Assembly: GCF_004569295.1 (NCBI RefSeq)
Contig: NZ_SPQC01000024.1
Location: 1 to 43,744 of the forward strand
Direction: 5' to 3'
DNA length: 43,744 nucleotides
Source of the DNA: Rothia nasimurium
GTDB taxonomy: Bacteria; Actinomycetota; Actinomycetes; Actinomycetales; Micrococcaceae
A program made the translations under genes and the position numbers. Of the stretch, positions 33,418-42,532 are shown in pieces. Position 1 is the stretch's first letter; each line of letters opens with the position of its first letter. The notes beneath the pieces are model-generated. The model ran no database searches and was not told the DNA's origin. It saw only the letters and a program-made list of their open reading frames with translations.

Positions 33418-35226
33418 CTACGAAACCCATACGCCACGCCCCTCACGCCAACTAATCACCGCACCAGAGGAATACCGCACCCGCACCACACCATCAGCAC
33501 CCCGAGCCTCATCAGTCACCGGAAAACCAAAGCGTGAAACGCCACCAGCAGCAAGATACCTCTGATGAATAGCACCGCGCTGATTCACCACCCGCGCCCC
33601 CGTACCCTCAGACCACAAAACAATCGCCCTGCCCCCAGATACCGGATGATAAAACTCCTGTGCAGCCCCATGAGCATAGGCATATTCGTCCGTAGCCGGA
33701 TACCCTAAAGAACCCAGCTCCCACCGCTCGCGCTCATACCGGTTCCCAATAGCAGTGCCCCACTTAATCGCATGAGCCCCAGTACGCTCATGCCAGTAAA
33801 TAGCCCACTTCTTCGAGAAGTTCTGCACAGCCCCACCGGCCACCGAAGCAAACTCATTTTGAGTTGGATACCCAAACCTCTCGACTCCACCGGCAGAGCG
33901 ATAGTATCCCCCGATAGCACCAAAAAGCGAGAAACCTCCCGCCGCGAGGTTCTCAGCACGTAACCAGGTAGCAAACCGCTGCCCCAGCGCCTTATGCCCG
34001 TTATCTGTCAGGTGAACAGCATCAGCCAACAAATGAGTCACCCCAAAATCGCTCACCCAATACCGGCACGGCACCACAGGAACCCCAACAGAAGCACCAG
34101 CAGAAGCCAACGCAGCTGACAATTCAGCCCGGTTACCCTGCTCCTGGATTCGACGGCCCAAAACCTCAGACAACACGATACGAGCCCCAGGGTAAAGCTG
34201 CCGCAAAACAGCGATGATCTCCAGGTAATACCGGGCAACCTGCCAATAGCCCAGACCAACCCACAAATCATTACCAGAACCACCCAGATAAATCAACCCA
34301 GGCGAACCCACCGGCAGCGCAAAAGCGTTCCCTACAACACCCTGATGGAAGGACGGGAAAAACCACTGAGCAGCTACCGCGCCCACCGCCCCATAAGCAT
34401 AATGCACAGGGCTATAGCCGGCCGCCCGCAGCCCCTGGCTAATCCACGACGGATCTTCCCCCTGCTTCACGCCCACTACCGTACCGCCCAGATTAGCCTG
34501 AGAATCAGCAATCACCAGCGCATCCATCGGGCCTAGTACCATGTCAGTACGCCTCAGATAATTCTGAGCCCCGGTACGGCTGTACGAGCCATGACTAAAA
34601 ACCTTGGTCCCGGTAGCCGCATTCCAATAGGCTAGCCCACCAGAGAATACCTGATAGGCAGCCACCGAACTCAAGGACTGCTCAGTACTTTGAGGAAAAC
34701 CGATACCCCGCTTATTAGACGCCCAGGTGCTGCCAATACTGCCGTTCAAATAGACCGGAACCACTCCCAGGGTGTTCTCCCATTCTAAAGAGAACCGAGC
34801 CCCGGTAACCGGGTGATAAGTATTCAGAGACCATCCGTTAACCCCACGCCCGTTCGAATACACATTCGAAACAGGGTAACCCCATTTCTCTACCCCACCG
34901 TGAGCATGGAAGAAATCAAAAATTCCGCCGTAACGCACCCACCAGGTGCCAGTCGCTGGATGCCAGTAAGCACGGCCACCGGCAAAGACCTGATAAGCCC
35001 CGCCATAAGCCGAAGCGCTCTCAGCAGCCACCGGAGCACCTAGCTCCAAGCGCATCTGCGCATTAGACCGATAAGTAGCCCCAATAGCGCCAATGAGCAG
35101 ATGCTCAGAAGAATAGGCCGGATTTGTGCCAACTGCTAGGAAGCCTGTTGCTAAAGCTCCAGTGAGAACAGCCCGACGTGAGAGTACAGGGAGTTGAGCG
35201 GCGGTCATGGTAGTGGGTGTACTCAT
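33418..35226 (-). CDS. Secreted LGFP-repeat protein with central SGNH hydrolase domain
   Basis: 602 residues. The N-terminus has a twin-arginine-type signal (LSRRAVLTG) and a hydrophobic core, cut near the AYS at about 38. LGFP repeats, in which GYP or GFP follows a basic/aromatic residue and YW or W ends a unit, lie on both sides of the catalytic domain. The domain at about 235-430 has the SGNH blocks: VIADSQANLGG (block I variant), GSGNDLW (Gly-Ser-Asn-Asp) near 317 and HLTDNGHKALG near 404. SGNH enzymes hydrolyse esters, often acetyl groups of cell-wall polymers; LGFP repeats bind the mycolate or arabinogalactan-type wall in other actinobacteria. Wall-modifying activity is inferred. Confidence 0.85.
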   Translation of the reverse strand: MSTPTTMTAAQLPVLSRRAVLTGALATGFLAVGTNPAYSSEHLLIGAIGATYRSNAQMRLELGAPVAAESASAYGGAYQVFAGGRAYWHPATGTWWVRYGGIFDFFHAHGGVEKWGYPVSNVYSNGRGVNGWSLNTYHPVTGARFSLEWENTLGVVPVYLNGSIGSTWASNKRGIGFPQSTEQSLSSVAAYQVFSGGLAYWNAATGTKVFSHGSYSRTGAQNYLRRTDMVLGPMDALVIADSQANLGGTVVGVKQGEDPSWISQGLRAAGYSPVHYAYGAVGAVAAQWFFPSFHQGVVGNAFALPVGSPGLIYLGGSGNDLWVGLGYWQVARYYLEIIAVLRQLYPGARIVLSEVLGRRIQEQGNRAELSAALASAGASVGVPVVPCRYWVSDFGVTHLLADAVHLTDNGHKALGQRFATWLRAENLAAGGFSLFGAIGGYYRSAGGVERFGYPTQNEFASVAGGAVQNFSKKWAIYWHERTGAHAIKWGTAIGNRYERERWELGSLGYPATDEYAYAHGAAQEFYHPVSGGRAIVLWSEGTGARVVNQRGAIHQRYLAAGGVSRFGFPVTDEARGADGVVRVRYSSGAVISWREGRGVWVS

Positions 35227-35350
35227 AGTATGGATTTACCCCTTTATGCGTCACTGTCAAAGAAAATAAGGAAAATATCACCGAAAAGGTGACAAGACTC
35301 ATTCAATGCTGTTGTCTATGCAATTGCAAGGTTATCGTAAGTGTTAAGCC

Positions 35351-35398
35351 AATGATGAGGCGGTATCTAGAGTTCTCTCTATCTACCGCCTCATCATT
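35351..35398 (-). terminator. Terminator-like hairpin after the adhesin gene
   Basis: AATGATGAGGCGGTA and its exact complement flank an 18-base loop, 76 bases after the adhesin stop. No long T-run follows. The remaining 35227-35473 shows no gene. Confidence 0.6.
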
Positions 35399-35473
35399 GA
35401 TATGCAGATGGACGTACAGGAAATACAAAAGGTTCAGCTACCTTTGTTCCCCTGTGTTCTCAACAAGAGGGAG

Positions 35474-38400
35474 TTAGCTGTTCTTCTTGCGGGCCCCGTG
35501 AACCAGGGCCCACGCACCGATAGCTGCCAGCCCTGCAAGCAGTACACCACCAGCAGCAACCAGACCGCCCACCGGGAGACCAGCCACACTAGCTTCACCA
35601 CCGGTCCGAGCGCCTTCACCCTTAATCACCGGGGTATTCTTACCAGCTTCAGGAGTAACAGGGGTGACAGGAGCCTCAGGAATTTCCAGGCTTACCTTAT
35701 CGCGCTGATCGGTATCAGCCTCAAGACCATCGTTCTCCTGAATGTTATCCGGGTCTCCTGCCTTATCAAATTCGTTCTCAAAGGAAGCAGTGTTATCTAG
35801 CACCTTAGCGCCAGGGACGACATCAAATTCCAGAACCATGCTTACTACATCGCCGGTAGCTACCTGCTCAAAGACCAGGGCAGTGCTCTCAGCAGTGTAC
35901 TGACCAGAAGTACCGTTCTGAACATCAACAATCGTGGGGTTACCCAGACCCTTGAACACGTCATCAGAGAGCTTAGCCCCCAGAGCCGTCCCCTGACCTA
36001 CGTTAGTGCCGCTAATACGAGCAGAGACCTTTCCATCAGAGGCATCAGCATCTACCCATTCCTTATCGACCTTCAAATCAGAATCATAAGTGTGAGTGAT
36101 AACGGTGGTGGGACCGTTAGGATCATCAGGAGTAACGGTGTCAGAGTCAGCGATAATTTCCTGGCCATTGACGAACTCAGTGACGGTATTGACGATTTCA
36201 CCAGTTCCGATGCGCTTAGCCTGCATAAAGACCTCAAAGCCAGCGGTCTTACCCTTATTCTCATCCAGGTTAATGAGTTCTAGCAGCTCATCGTTAGCAG
36301 AGAACGTGGTCTTACCAGCGGCCTCATCCCAGTCCTGGGTGATGTAGGCAGTAATATCGGCCCCAGCCTTGATAACAGTCTTACCGGACTCATCGACCAG
36401 ATCAAAACGGGCCTGAGCCAGGTAGTTACCCCGGTACTCATCCTTGGTCTCATCGTAATCATCAACTAGGGTCCAGGAGTCAATATTCTTGACCCGATCC
36501 GACGGCAGATCAGATGAAGTGAGCTTGTAGTTAAAGACCTGCCCCAGAGCCAAAGTTCCGCCGTCGACAGACGCACCACCCACCTCAATCGAGACATCCT
36601 TAGAGGGCTGAATCTTCTTCATGGGGTTAGCAACGGTTTGAGTCTGGGCCTCTACACCGTTCGTAACCTGCCAGGCGGTGTTCTTGATTTCGCCGTCCAC
36701 GTTAGCAGTCACAGTGTAAGGCAGGATATGGATGTACTTGTAGCCCATGGGCAGTACAACCTTCTTAGCCTCACCCTCACCGCTGGTCTTCATGAAGCCG
36801 GTATAACCCTCAGCCCCGCCGTTGGTAAAGCCCTCAACAGTACCGATGGTGAAGTCGTAGGAGTCGGTTACCTCTACAGCGCCAGCAGCCTTGATAGCCG
36901 CAGCAGTTGCCTCAGGAGTAGACGTGTCGGTATCGGCAGGAACCTGATAGACCTTCACAGCAGAGAGGTCAATCTCACCTGCAGACTCGTCGTAATCGTC
37001 CTTCATACCGGACTGGGAGATGTTCTCAGAAGAATTGACCAGATCAGTAGTGTCCTCAACCAGGGTGTAGTTGATGACATCGCCAACCATCAGGGTCTTA
37101 CCATCCAGGTTGGCACCATTGACGGGGGAAGTCTCAACCTTAGAGGGAGTAATGACTGGAACATAGTTGGTGACAACCTTGGTGACGATCTTATCCTGGT
37201 TGGTCAGCTGGGTGGCCTGGTTAGAGAATGAACCGGGCTTTGCATCCCACTTGACCATACCGTACAGGATAATGCTGTAGTCCTTACCGACCAGCTCACC
37301 GGGGTTCTTGGCCAAAACGGTGATAACGCCATCCTTATCCTCATAAGTGAACTTATCAGCGTCTACATCCTTGCCCTCAGAATCCTTAACGGTGAACTTA
37401 CCGTTAGGCTGCCACTTGGTCTCATCGTAGTCATCAACCATACCCAGAACGGTGACATCGCCAATGGTATTGGTCAGATCAGCTGCTGAGAGGGTCAGCT
37501 CGTAGCTCAGTTCAGCGCCGAGCAGTACCTTAGTGCCGTCTACCTCAACCCCAACGGAGTTCACCACAGTCTTATCAGGGTTCAGCTTTGGCTCGTGGTA
37601 AGTCTTGATGTCGGTGAACTGGATTTCATCGTTTGTGATAGAGAAACCAGCGTCCTGCAAGGTATCAGCTACCCCGTCAAAGAGGGAAGTCTGGTTCACA
37701 TGCAGAGTATAGGTGTGATTCAGTTTTAGTGAAGCGGGGTCTTTTGCGGTAGCAAGGATCTGCACACCAGCCTTGCCACCAAGAGTGCCGTCTTCCTGGG
37801 TGATAGTGAAATCTGCGGTGACGTTATTTCCCTCAGCATCAGTGACAGCCACCTTAGACATATCCACAGAAACAGGTAGACGTCCGTCTTCGGTCTTGTA
37901 GATGTGATCACCAATGACGAAAGAGCTAGGAACTTCGTAGCCGGTTGCGTAGGAGACGGTCTGGGTAGTGGTTTCACCGGCCAGAACCTTCTTACCCTCA
38001 CCATCAGCGACCTTATCGACGACCGGGATAGGTGCTGAAAGCTCGGTGAGCTGGTAGCTACCTACAGGAGCCTGAACCACAGCAGGCGCAGGAGCAGGAG
38101 TATCAAACTGCTCATAGTCAGGCTCAGCAGGAGGGGTAGGCTTCGGGTTATTAGCCGGTGAACAGTCAGCGATGGCAGCGCGCCACAAATCACCAGTAAG
38201 CCCGTCCATAGTCTCAGCAGAGAAGTAATCCTTACCCAGTTCAGGACTCTCAGCACCCGAGAGCTTGCCAATAGCATCTAGAGCTAGCTGCAAGGTGCCC
38301 GGTTCACGCTGATCAAGCTGAATGATGGAGAGATAATCCTCAGCAGAGCGGACAAAGACCGGGGCAATTTTAATGCCCTTATCGAGGATTTCATGGGCAT

Positions 38401-39496
38401 AGCGCAAAGCCTCATCAGCTGCCGGCTGCCAGTAGCCGTACACGCCGGGATCTTCCCACTCGCCGCTATCTGACAGGGTCTTATTGGGGGCACCATCAGA
38501 GGAGAAAATGACATTAGTGTAGTTACGGCCCGACTCGTTAATGCCCTTGAGCACGTCACGCAGGCCGGCTTCCCAGTTGGTGCCGGCAGAGAACCACGAG
38601 GTATCTGCGTTAGCGTTGCGACGCTCGTTAGTGATGCCATCGAGAACGGCGTTAGCTGCTGCTAGGCCCTCAGGGGTAGAGATATTAAAGTTCTGGGTCG
38701 CCAGGTCAGGAGTCCAAGGATTATCACCGGGGGCACCGATACCACCAATATTGCCGTACATGTACAAATCAACGGTAGTGCCCGGTAGCTTAGACATCTT
38801 CTGCAAGAAGGCTCGCTGGGCTGCAACCTGAGTCGCCAAATCTCCTGCCGAGAAAGACCAGGTCACGTCAATGACCACGGCCAGATTCTGCGGGCGGCAC
38901 TGGGCTAGGAATTCTTCGGTGTCAACGTCCCCGTTATTTTCCAAGGCTTCAATGAGCTTCTGGTAAGCAGCAGCCTTAGCCTCATAAGCGGCTAGGTCTT
39001 CCTGGTACTTAGCGACCTTAGCCTCGTACTCGTCCTTGAGCGTAGCGTTGCGGGCATCAGTATCTGCCTTAGCCTGCTCCCAGGCTACTAGGGCAGCAGC
39101 ATGGTCAGCTTCAGCTTGCTTCTTAGCTTCGGCGTATTCGGTGATGAGCTGCTTGAGAGCCTCTGCCTGACCCTGATGGTCGGCGGTGATGGCAGCTAGT
39201 GCGCCGGTGACCTCGGAGGTAGAGCCAACGGTGAGCTTCTTGATAGCTTCTTCGTTAACGGTAATACCGGCTGCGCGGGCTTCTTCGACAGCTGCCAGGA
39301 GGGCGGTGTTATCGACCGGGACAGTGCGGGTAGTGGTTTGGGCGTCGGTGGCTGAGATGACTGTACCGAAGGAGCCAGTATCGACCGCGTTTGACGCGGG
39401 CATGGAGGCAAAAATGGAGGATGCAACCAGGCCGGTTGCAACCAGGGCGCCGGTTTTAGTGGTCATGGCCTTCAGGTGTGAGCGTGCAGGTGACAC
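35474..39496 (-). CDS. Cell-wall-anchored vWA/antigen I/II-like adhesin, 1340 residues
   Basis: A surface protein. GTG at 39496 has AAAGGA 8 bases upstream. Signal peptide through about residue 37 (ends PASNA). An Ala-rich coiled stalk follows at about 90-195 with heptads like YEAKVAKYQEDLAAYEAKAAAY, as in the A-region of streptococcal antigen I/II. A vWA domain at about 205-430 has a MIDAS-type start, DVTWS. Three related beta domains follow, each marked by DDYDE (near 690, 835 and 1014), similar to antigen I/II C-terminal isopeptide domains. A DUF11-like domain lies at about 1143-1260. The end has GARTGG, a hydrophobic helix and HGARKKNS: a sorting signal in which LPxTG is replaced by a variant. 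It is probably the sortase substrate, and may mediate binding to host or partner bacteria. Confidence 0.88.
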   Translation of the reverse strand: MSPARSHLKAMTTKTGALVATGLVASSIFASMPASNAVDTGSFGTVISATDAQTTTRTVPVDNTALLAAVEEARAAGITVNEEAIKKLTVGSTSEVTGALAAITADHQGQAEALKQLITEYAEAKKQAEADHAAALVAWEQAKADTDARNATLKDEYEAKVAKYQEDLAAYEAKAAAYQKLIEALENNGDVDTEEFLAQCRPQNLAVVIDVTWSFSAGDLATQVAAQRAFLQKMSKLPGTTVDLYMYGNIGGIGAPGDNPWTPDLATQNFNISTPEGLAAANAVLDGITNERRNANADTSWFSAGTNWEAGLRDVLKGINESGRNYTNVIFSSDGAPNKTLSDSGEWEDPGVYGYWQPAADEALRYAHEILDKGIKIAPVFVRSAEDYLSIIQLDQREPGTLQLALDAIGKLSGAESPELGKDYFSAETMDGLTGDLWRAAIADCSPANNPKPTPPAEPDYEQFDTPAPAPAVVQAPVGSYQLTELSAPIPVVDKVADGEGKKVLAGETTTQTVSYATGYEVPSSFVIGDHIYKTEDGRLPVSVDMSKVAVTDAEGNNVTADFTITQEDGTLGGKAGVQILATAKDPASLKLNHTYTLHVNQTSLFDGVADTLQDAGFSITNDEIQFTDIKTYHEPKLNPDKTVVNSVGVEVDGTKVLLGAELSYELTLSAADLTNTIGDVTVLGMVDDYDETKWQPNGKFTVKDSEGKDVDADKFTYEDKDGVITVLAKNPGELVGKDYSIILYGMVKWDAKPGSFSNQATQLTNQDKIVTKVVTNYVPVITPSKVETSPVNGANLDGKTLMVGDVINYTLVEDTTDLVNSSENISQSGMKDDYDESAGEIDLSAVKVYQVPADTDTSTPEATAAAIKAAGAVEVTDSYDFTIGTVEGFTNGGAEGYTGFMKTSGEGEAKKVVLPMGYKYIHILPYTVTANVDGEIKNTAWQVTNGVEAQTQTVANPMKKIQPSKDVSIEVGGASVDGGTLALGQVFNYKLTSSDLPSDRVKNIDSWTLVDDYDETKDEYRGNYLAQARFDLVDESGKTVIKAGADITAYITQDWDEAAGKTTFSANDELLELINLDENKGKTAGFEVFMQAKRIGTGEIVNTVTEFVNGQEIIADSDTVTPDDPNGPTTVITHTYDSDLKVDKEWVDADASDGKVSARISGTNVGQGTALGAKLSDDVFKGLGNPTIVDVQNGTSGQYTAESTALVFEQVATGDVVSMVLEFDVVPGAKVLDNTASFENEFDKAGDPDNIQENDGLEADTDQRDKVSLEIPEAPVTPVTPEAGKNTPVIKGEGARTGGEASVAGLPVGGLVAAGGVLLAGLAAIGAWALVHGARKKNS

Positions 39497-39882
39497 GAGA
39501 GGTGTCCTTTCTCCAATGGGTGCGTGAATCGAGCGATTCTCTCGTTCTCAAAAGTATTGCTATCCCCCATCAGGGAAAGGAGTGCGTGCTCAGACGGTAA
39601 CTCCCTTACAAGCACATGCGAGCGTGCCCTGCCTGCCACCACTACTGCGGTGCAGAATAGCTTAAAAAGCGTTCTTACAGCAGCAGGCAGGGGTCTTATT
39701 CGCCACTCACATATACCTTTTAGGGAAATACACACACCCTGATTCCTGCCGGAAGGGGGAGGTTGATTGAGCTACCGTGTGTAGCCACAACCAACATAAC
39801 CAAGTATATGCACTTTTTTATATAAGTACAGTTTTACGAAATATTTTCTGGAACAACGAGACACCCGCCACCTAAGAAACGG
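39497..39882. other. Leader and intergenic region of the adhesin gene
   Basis: No gene is supported. CCCTGCCTGC (39627) pairs with GCAGGCAGGG (39683) across 46 bases, and an AT-rich segment at about 39800-39850 contains several TATA-like stretches that could act as promoter. The hairpin would be in the 5' leader of the minus-strand adhesin transcript and could tune its expression. Confidence 0.4.
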
Positions 39883-40560
39883 CTATAGGTCTTCTACAGC
39901 ATCACCCAGCACCCGCACCAAAGACCGATCCTGACGCTCCAACTCACCCAGCAAAACCTCACTATCCACGTGAGCCAAAGAACGCCTCTTATCCACTACT
40001 CCAATATCCTCCAACCCTAGATATCCACAGGCCACCAACCCAACATGAGGCTTAACCCCCAAAGACCGAGAGACCTCAACAATCGTGTCAAACTGCAACT
40101 CATTAGCAACAATCATCCGAGAATACTGATTCTTCGGAATGCCCACCTGCCGAGCAACATCCTTACGCTGAACACTACTGGCAACCACATCATGCCACCG
40201 GTCACAAGCATCAGAAGCCACCCCAAGAGCATACCCCCGTGCGTAATCCACCACACCAGACCGCACCAGAAGCTCCGTGACAATATCAACCAAAGGCACA
40301 CACACATACCAGGGGGATGCATCCGTAGCCTCAACCGGCCACATAGCCTCATACCCCTTGAAACGAGCAAGCTCTTGTAACTTATTACGCCCGAACCCCT
40401 CAGCTATCTTCAAAATATTCTGAGGCTTCACCCGGTTCTCTTTACGCTGCAAGGCAAGGGTCGATAAAGCTATCTGCCCCTTCTCCGCTGCCAGCTTGAC
40501 CGTCCAATCCAGCTCCAGACCATCTAGCCAGGCGTCGAAGTCTGCACCTGAAATCGTCAT
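39883..40560 (-). CDS. HTH transcriptional regulator beside the restriction-modification genes
   Basis: 225 residues. Two helix-turn-helix-like segments are visible: WTVKLAAEKGQIALSTLALQ followed by RKPQNILKIAEGF-type residues near 30-65, and RKDVARQVGIPKNQYSRMI near 140-170 followed by FDTIVEVSRSLGV. This suggests an XRE-family protein with a duplicated or atypical domain. ATG at 40560 has AAGGAG 8 bases upstream. It is divergent from the methyltransferase gene, with the palindrome ACACTAGTGT between them. It may be a controller of the restriction-modification genes, or a plasmid regulator. Classical C proteins are shorter (about 80 residues), so the role is uncertain. Confidence 0.75.
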   Translation of the reverse strand: MTISGADFDAWLDGLELDWTVKLAAEKGQIALSTLALQRKENRVKPQNILKIAEGFGRNKLQELARFKGYEAMWPVEATDASPWYVCVPLVDIVTELLVRSGVVDYARGYALGVASDACDRWHDVVASSVQRKDVARQVGIPKNQYSRMIVANELQFDTIVEVSRSLGVKPHVGLVACGYLGLEDIGVVDKRRSLAHVDSEVLLGELERQDRSLVRVLGDAVEDL

Positions 40561-40592
40561 ATCACCGATCTCCTTCTCCACGATTACTACCC

Positions 40593-40602
40593 ACACTAGT
40601 GT
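40593..40602. promoter_or_regulatory. Palindrome ACACTAGTGT in the regulator/methyltransferase divergent region
   Basis: A perfect 10-base palindrome in the 111 bases between the divergent starts at 40560 and 40672. It is a plausible operator for the adjacent HTH protein. Confidence 0.4.
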
Positions 40603-40671
40603 AGCTACCTCCCAGCAGCGATAAACTTAAACCCGCACCTCACTCCCTAGACAGATAAAGAGCAAGCGAGC

Positions 40672-41503
40672 ATGAAGCCTTTCACCAAATGGGTCGGTGG
40701 CAAAAGACAGCTACTACCAGCCCTCCTAGCAGAGACCCCAGACAGCTACACGAAATATTTTGAACCCTTCGTCGGGGGGGGGGGCACTCTTCCTTGAACT
40801 AGCACCAGCATCAGCAGCTATCAACGACAGCAACACCGAACTCATCCTGGCCTACCAAAGCATCAAAGACGATATAGAAGGCCTCATCACAGAACTCAAG
40901 CACCACGCAGCCAGTAACTCTAAAGAGCACTACCTCACCCTGCGAGCAGCCGATAGAACCGGCACCCTAGAGCACATGAGCAGCACTCAACGAGCAGCCA
41001 GACTTATCTACATGCTCAGGGTCAACTTCAACGGCCTCTACCGCGTCAACTCTAAAAACCAATTCAACGTCCCCTACGGAAAATACGTCAACCCCACCAT
41101 CCTTGATGAAGAGAATCTCCGGCGTATCAGCACCTACCTGAACACCAATGACGTCACTATCGTCAACGGCGACTTCCAAGAAGCTGTGCACACAGCAAAG
41201 GCGAATGATTTTATCTACTTCGACCCACCCTACATCCCCCTATCAGTGACAGAGAGTTTCACCAGCTATACCTCCGCTGGCTTCGGGCTTGATGAGCAGC
41301 TACGCCTAAGAGACGTTTTCATCGATCTGAGTGAACGAGGTGTGAAGGTTCTTCTGTCTAATTCCTCAGCCGATTTGGTCTATGACCTCTACGCACCGTA
41401 TGCCACCTCGATTAGAGAAGTTGAGGCTACGCGCTTGGTAAATTCCAAGGCCTCACGACGAGGACCTGTCAAAGAAGTACTCATCAAGAACTATGGGAAA
41501 TAG
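40672..41503 (+). pseudogene. DpnM/Dam-type adenine methyltransferase, out of frame at an 11-G tract (probably switchable)
   Basis: The gene would make a 276-residue N6-adenine methyltransferase that protects GATC sites. The first frame, [19 protein letters not shown], is the family's motif X. It continues to FEPFVGGGG and then stops at 40797 after 41 residues. Removing one of the 11 G's at 40774-40784 gives [13 protein letters not shown], the exact AdoMet-binding motif I, and an open frame through DFIYFDPPY (catalytic motif IV) to 41503. The rest of the gene shows no other lesion. Three GGG codons in a row in this motif are unusual. As sequenced the gene is off. Its stop overlaps the start of the restriction enzyme gene. 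Confidence 0.9.
40774..40784. repeat. Homopolymer of 11 G in the methyltransferase gene
   Basis: The run encodes the glycines of motif I. Ten G's put the gene in frame; eleven stop it. This is a typical length for a slipped-strand contingency tract. Confidence 0.9.
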
Positions 41504-42428
41504 TATGAGCCAGGCAAAATATTCAGTCTTTGACTACCTCAGCCTCACTCCTGATGAAAGATATAACTATTTTCTCAAGACTCGCTCAGAGATAAGTCAT
41601 GTAGCTTCCTACTGGTTTAATTTTGAGAACGTCAAGAAGAATGTAGCGAAATATGACAGCCCTGACCTTCATTCTTTGACCTATCTTATCGGGAAGACTG
41701 ATGATGATGTTGATGTTTTCTTCAGAAGCAGACCTGAGACTCTATTGTTAGTTCCCTACCTTCTGGGGATTCGAAATACTGCATTCAAAGAGCCAACAGA
41801 GAATCGGATTCTTGGAGTTAGTGACTCATCAGGTAGCTATGACCTCAATTTTCAAGCGATTGAGACAGGAAATATTGAGCAGTATCTTCGCTTTGTGCGC
41901 GATAGTGGGTTGAGCTGGTTGCTGACCTCTGGGGTAAAGAAGTCCTCGTATGACTATGCTGTGGGCGTTGAAGCTGGAATGGATTCTAACGGCAGGAAAA
42001 ATCGCAGCGGTAACGCAGGTGAGGGTTATCTTACCTCCGTACTTAAAGGAATCAGTATGCGGACTGGCTATGAGCAGCGGGGCCAAACAAGAGCTGAGGA
42101 TATTAAAAAGCTGTATGGCATTACCTTAGAGGATTCTTTAGCGAAGAAACGTTTTGACGGTATTTTGTATAACAAGCAGAGGCGGCAGTTATATCTCTTT
42201 GAGGTGAATAATTTTAATTCGTCAGGTTCTAAGGTGAAGTCTATGGGGGTGGAGTTCGCCCGACTGGGCTCTGATATCCATAAAACTAATCACGAGTTTA
42301 TTTATATTACCGATGGCAGGGGATGGGATAAACAGAAGGAAGATTTGAGAAGCGCGATTAAGAATATTAATAAGGTGTTTAATTATTCGATGGTTGAGGG
42401 CGGTTATTTGAGGGATCTCATTGGGTAG
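41493..42428 (+). CDS. DpnII-family type II restriction endonuclease (GATC)
   Basis: A 311-residue protein homologous in layout to DpnII/MboI enzymes. It begins with the conserved helical region (FDYLSLTPDERYNYFLKT, then DLHSLTYLIGK), contains GEGYLTSVLKGISMRTGYEQ, and has the nuclease core KRFDGILYNKQRRQLYLFEVNNFNSSGSK, in which Asp and Glu-x-Asn stand where catalytic acids and lysine-like residues are expected. HEFIYITDGRGW follows. It overlaps the methyltransferase stop, a common arrangement that couples their translation. Start could be 41493 or 41505. The frame is intact, so with its methyltransferase off the gene could be toxic unless coupling lowers its translation or the host methylates GATC. 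Confidence 0.88.
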   Translation: MGNSMSQAKYSVFDYLSLTPDERYNYFLKTRSEISHVASYWFNFENVKKNVAKYDSPDLHSLTYLIGKTDDDVDVFFRSRPETLLLVPYLLGIRNTAFKEPTENRILGVSDSSGSYDLNFQAIETGNIEQYLRFVRDSGLSWLLTSGVKKSSYDYAVGVEAGMDSNGRKNRSGNAGEGYLTSVLKGISMRTGYEQRGQTRAEDIKKLYGITLEDSLAKKRFDGILYNKQRRQLYLFEVNNFNSSGSKVKSMGVEFARLGSDIHKTNHEFIYITDGRGWDKQKEDLRSAIKNINKVFNYSMVEGGYLRDLIG

Positions 42429-42532
42429 CGTAAGCCAAAAAGTATAAGGGTAAAAAGATGAACAAGCCTACCCCTCCCCACGCAGAAAGAGGAGTAAGCC
42501 AGCTGCACCAACAAGCACGGGAACTGGTAAAG

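Noticed and set aside
34053-34283. Open frames opposite or alongside the LGFP/SGNH and adhesin genes
   Set aside because: They are shadows of long, GC-rich genes with intact domains and have no start signals.
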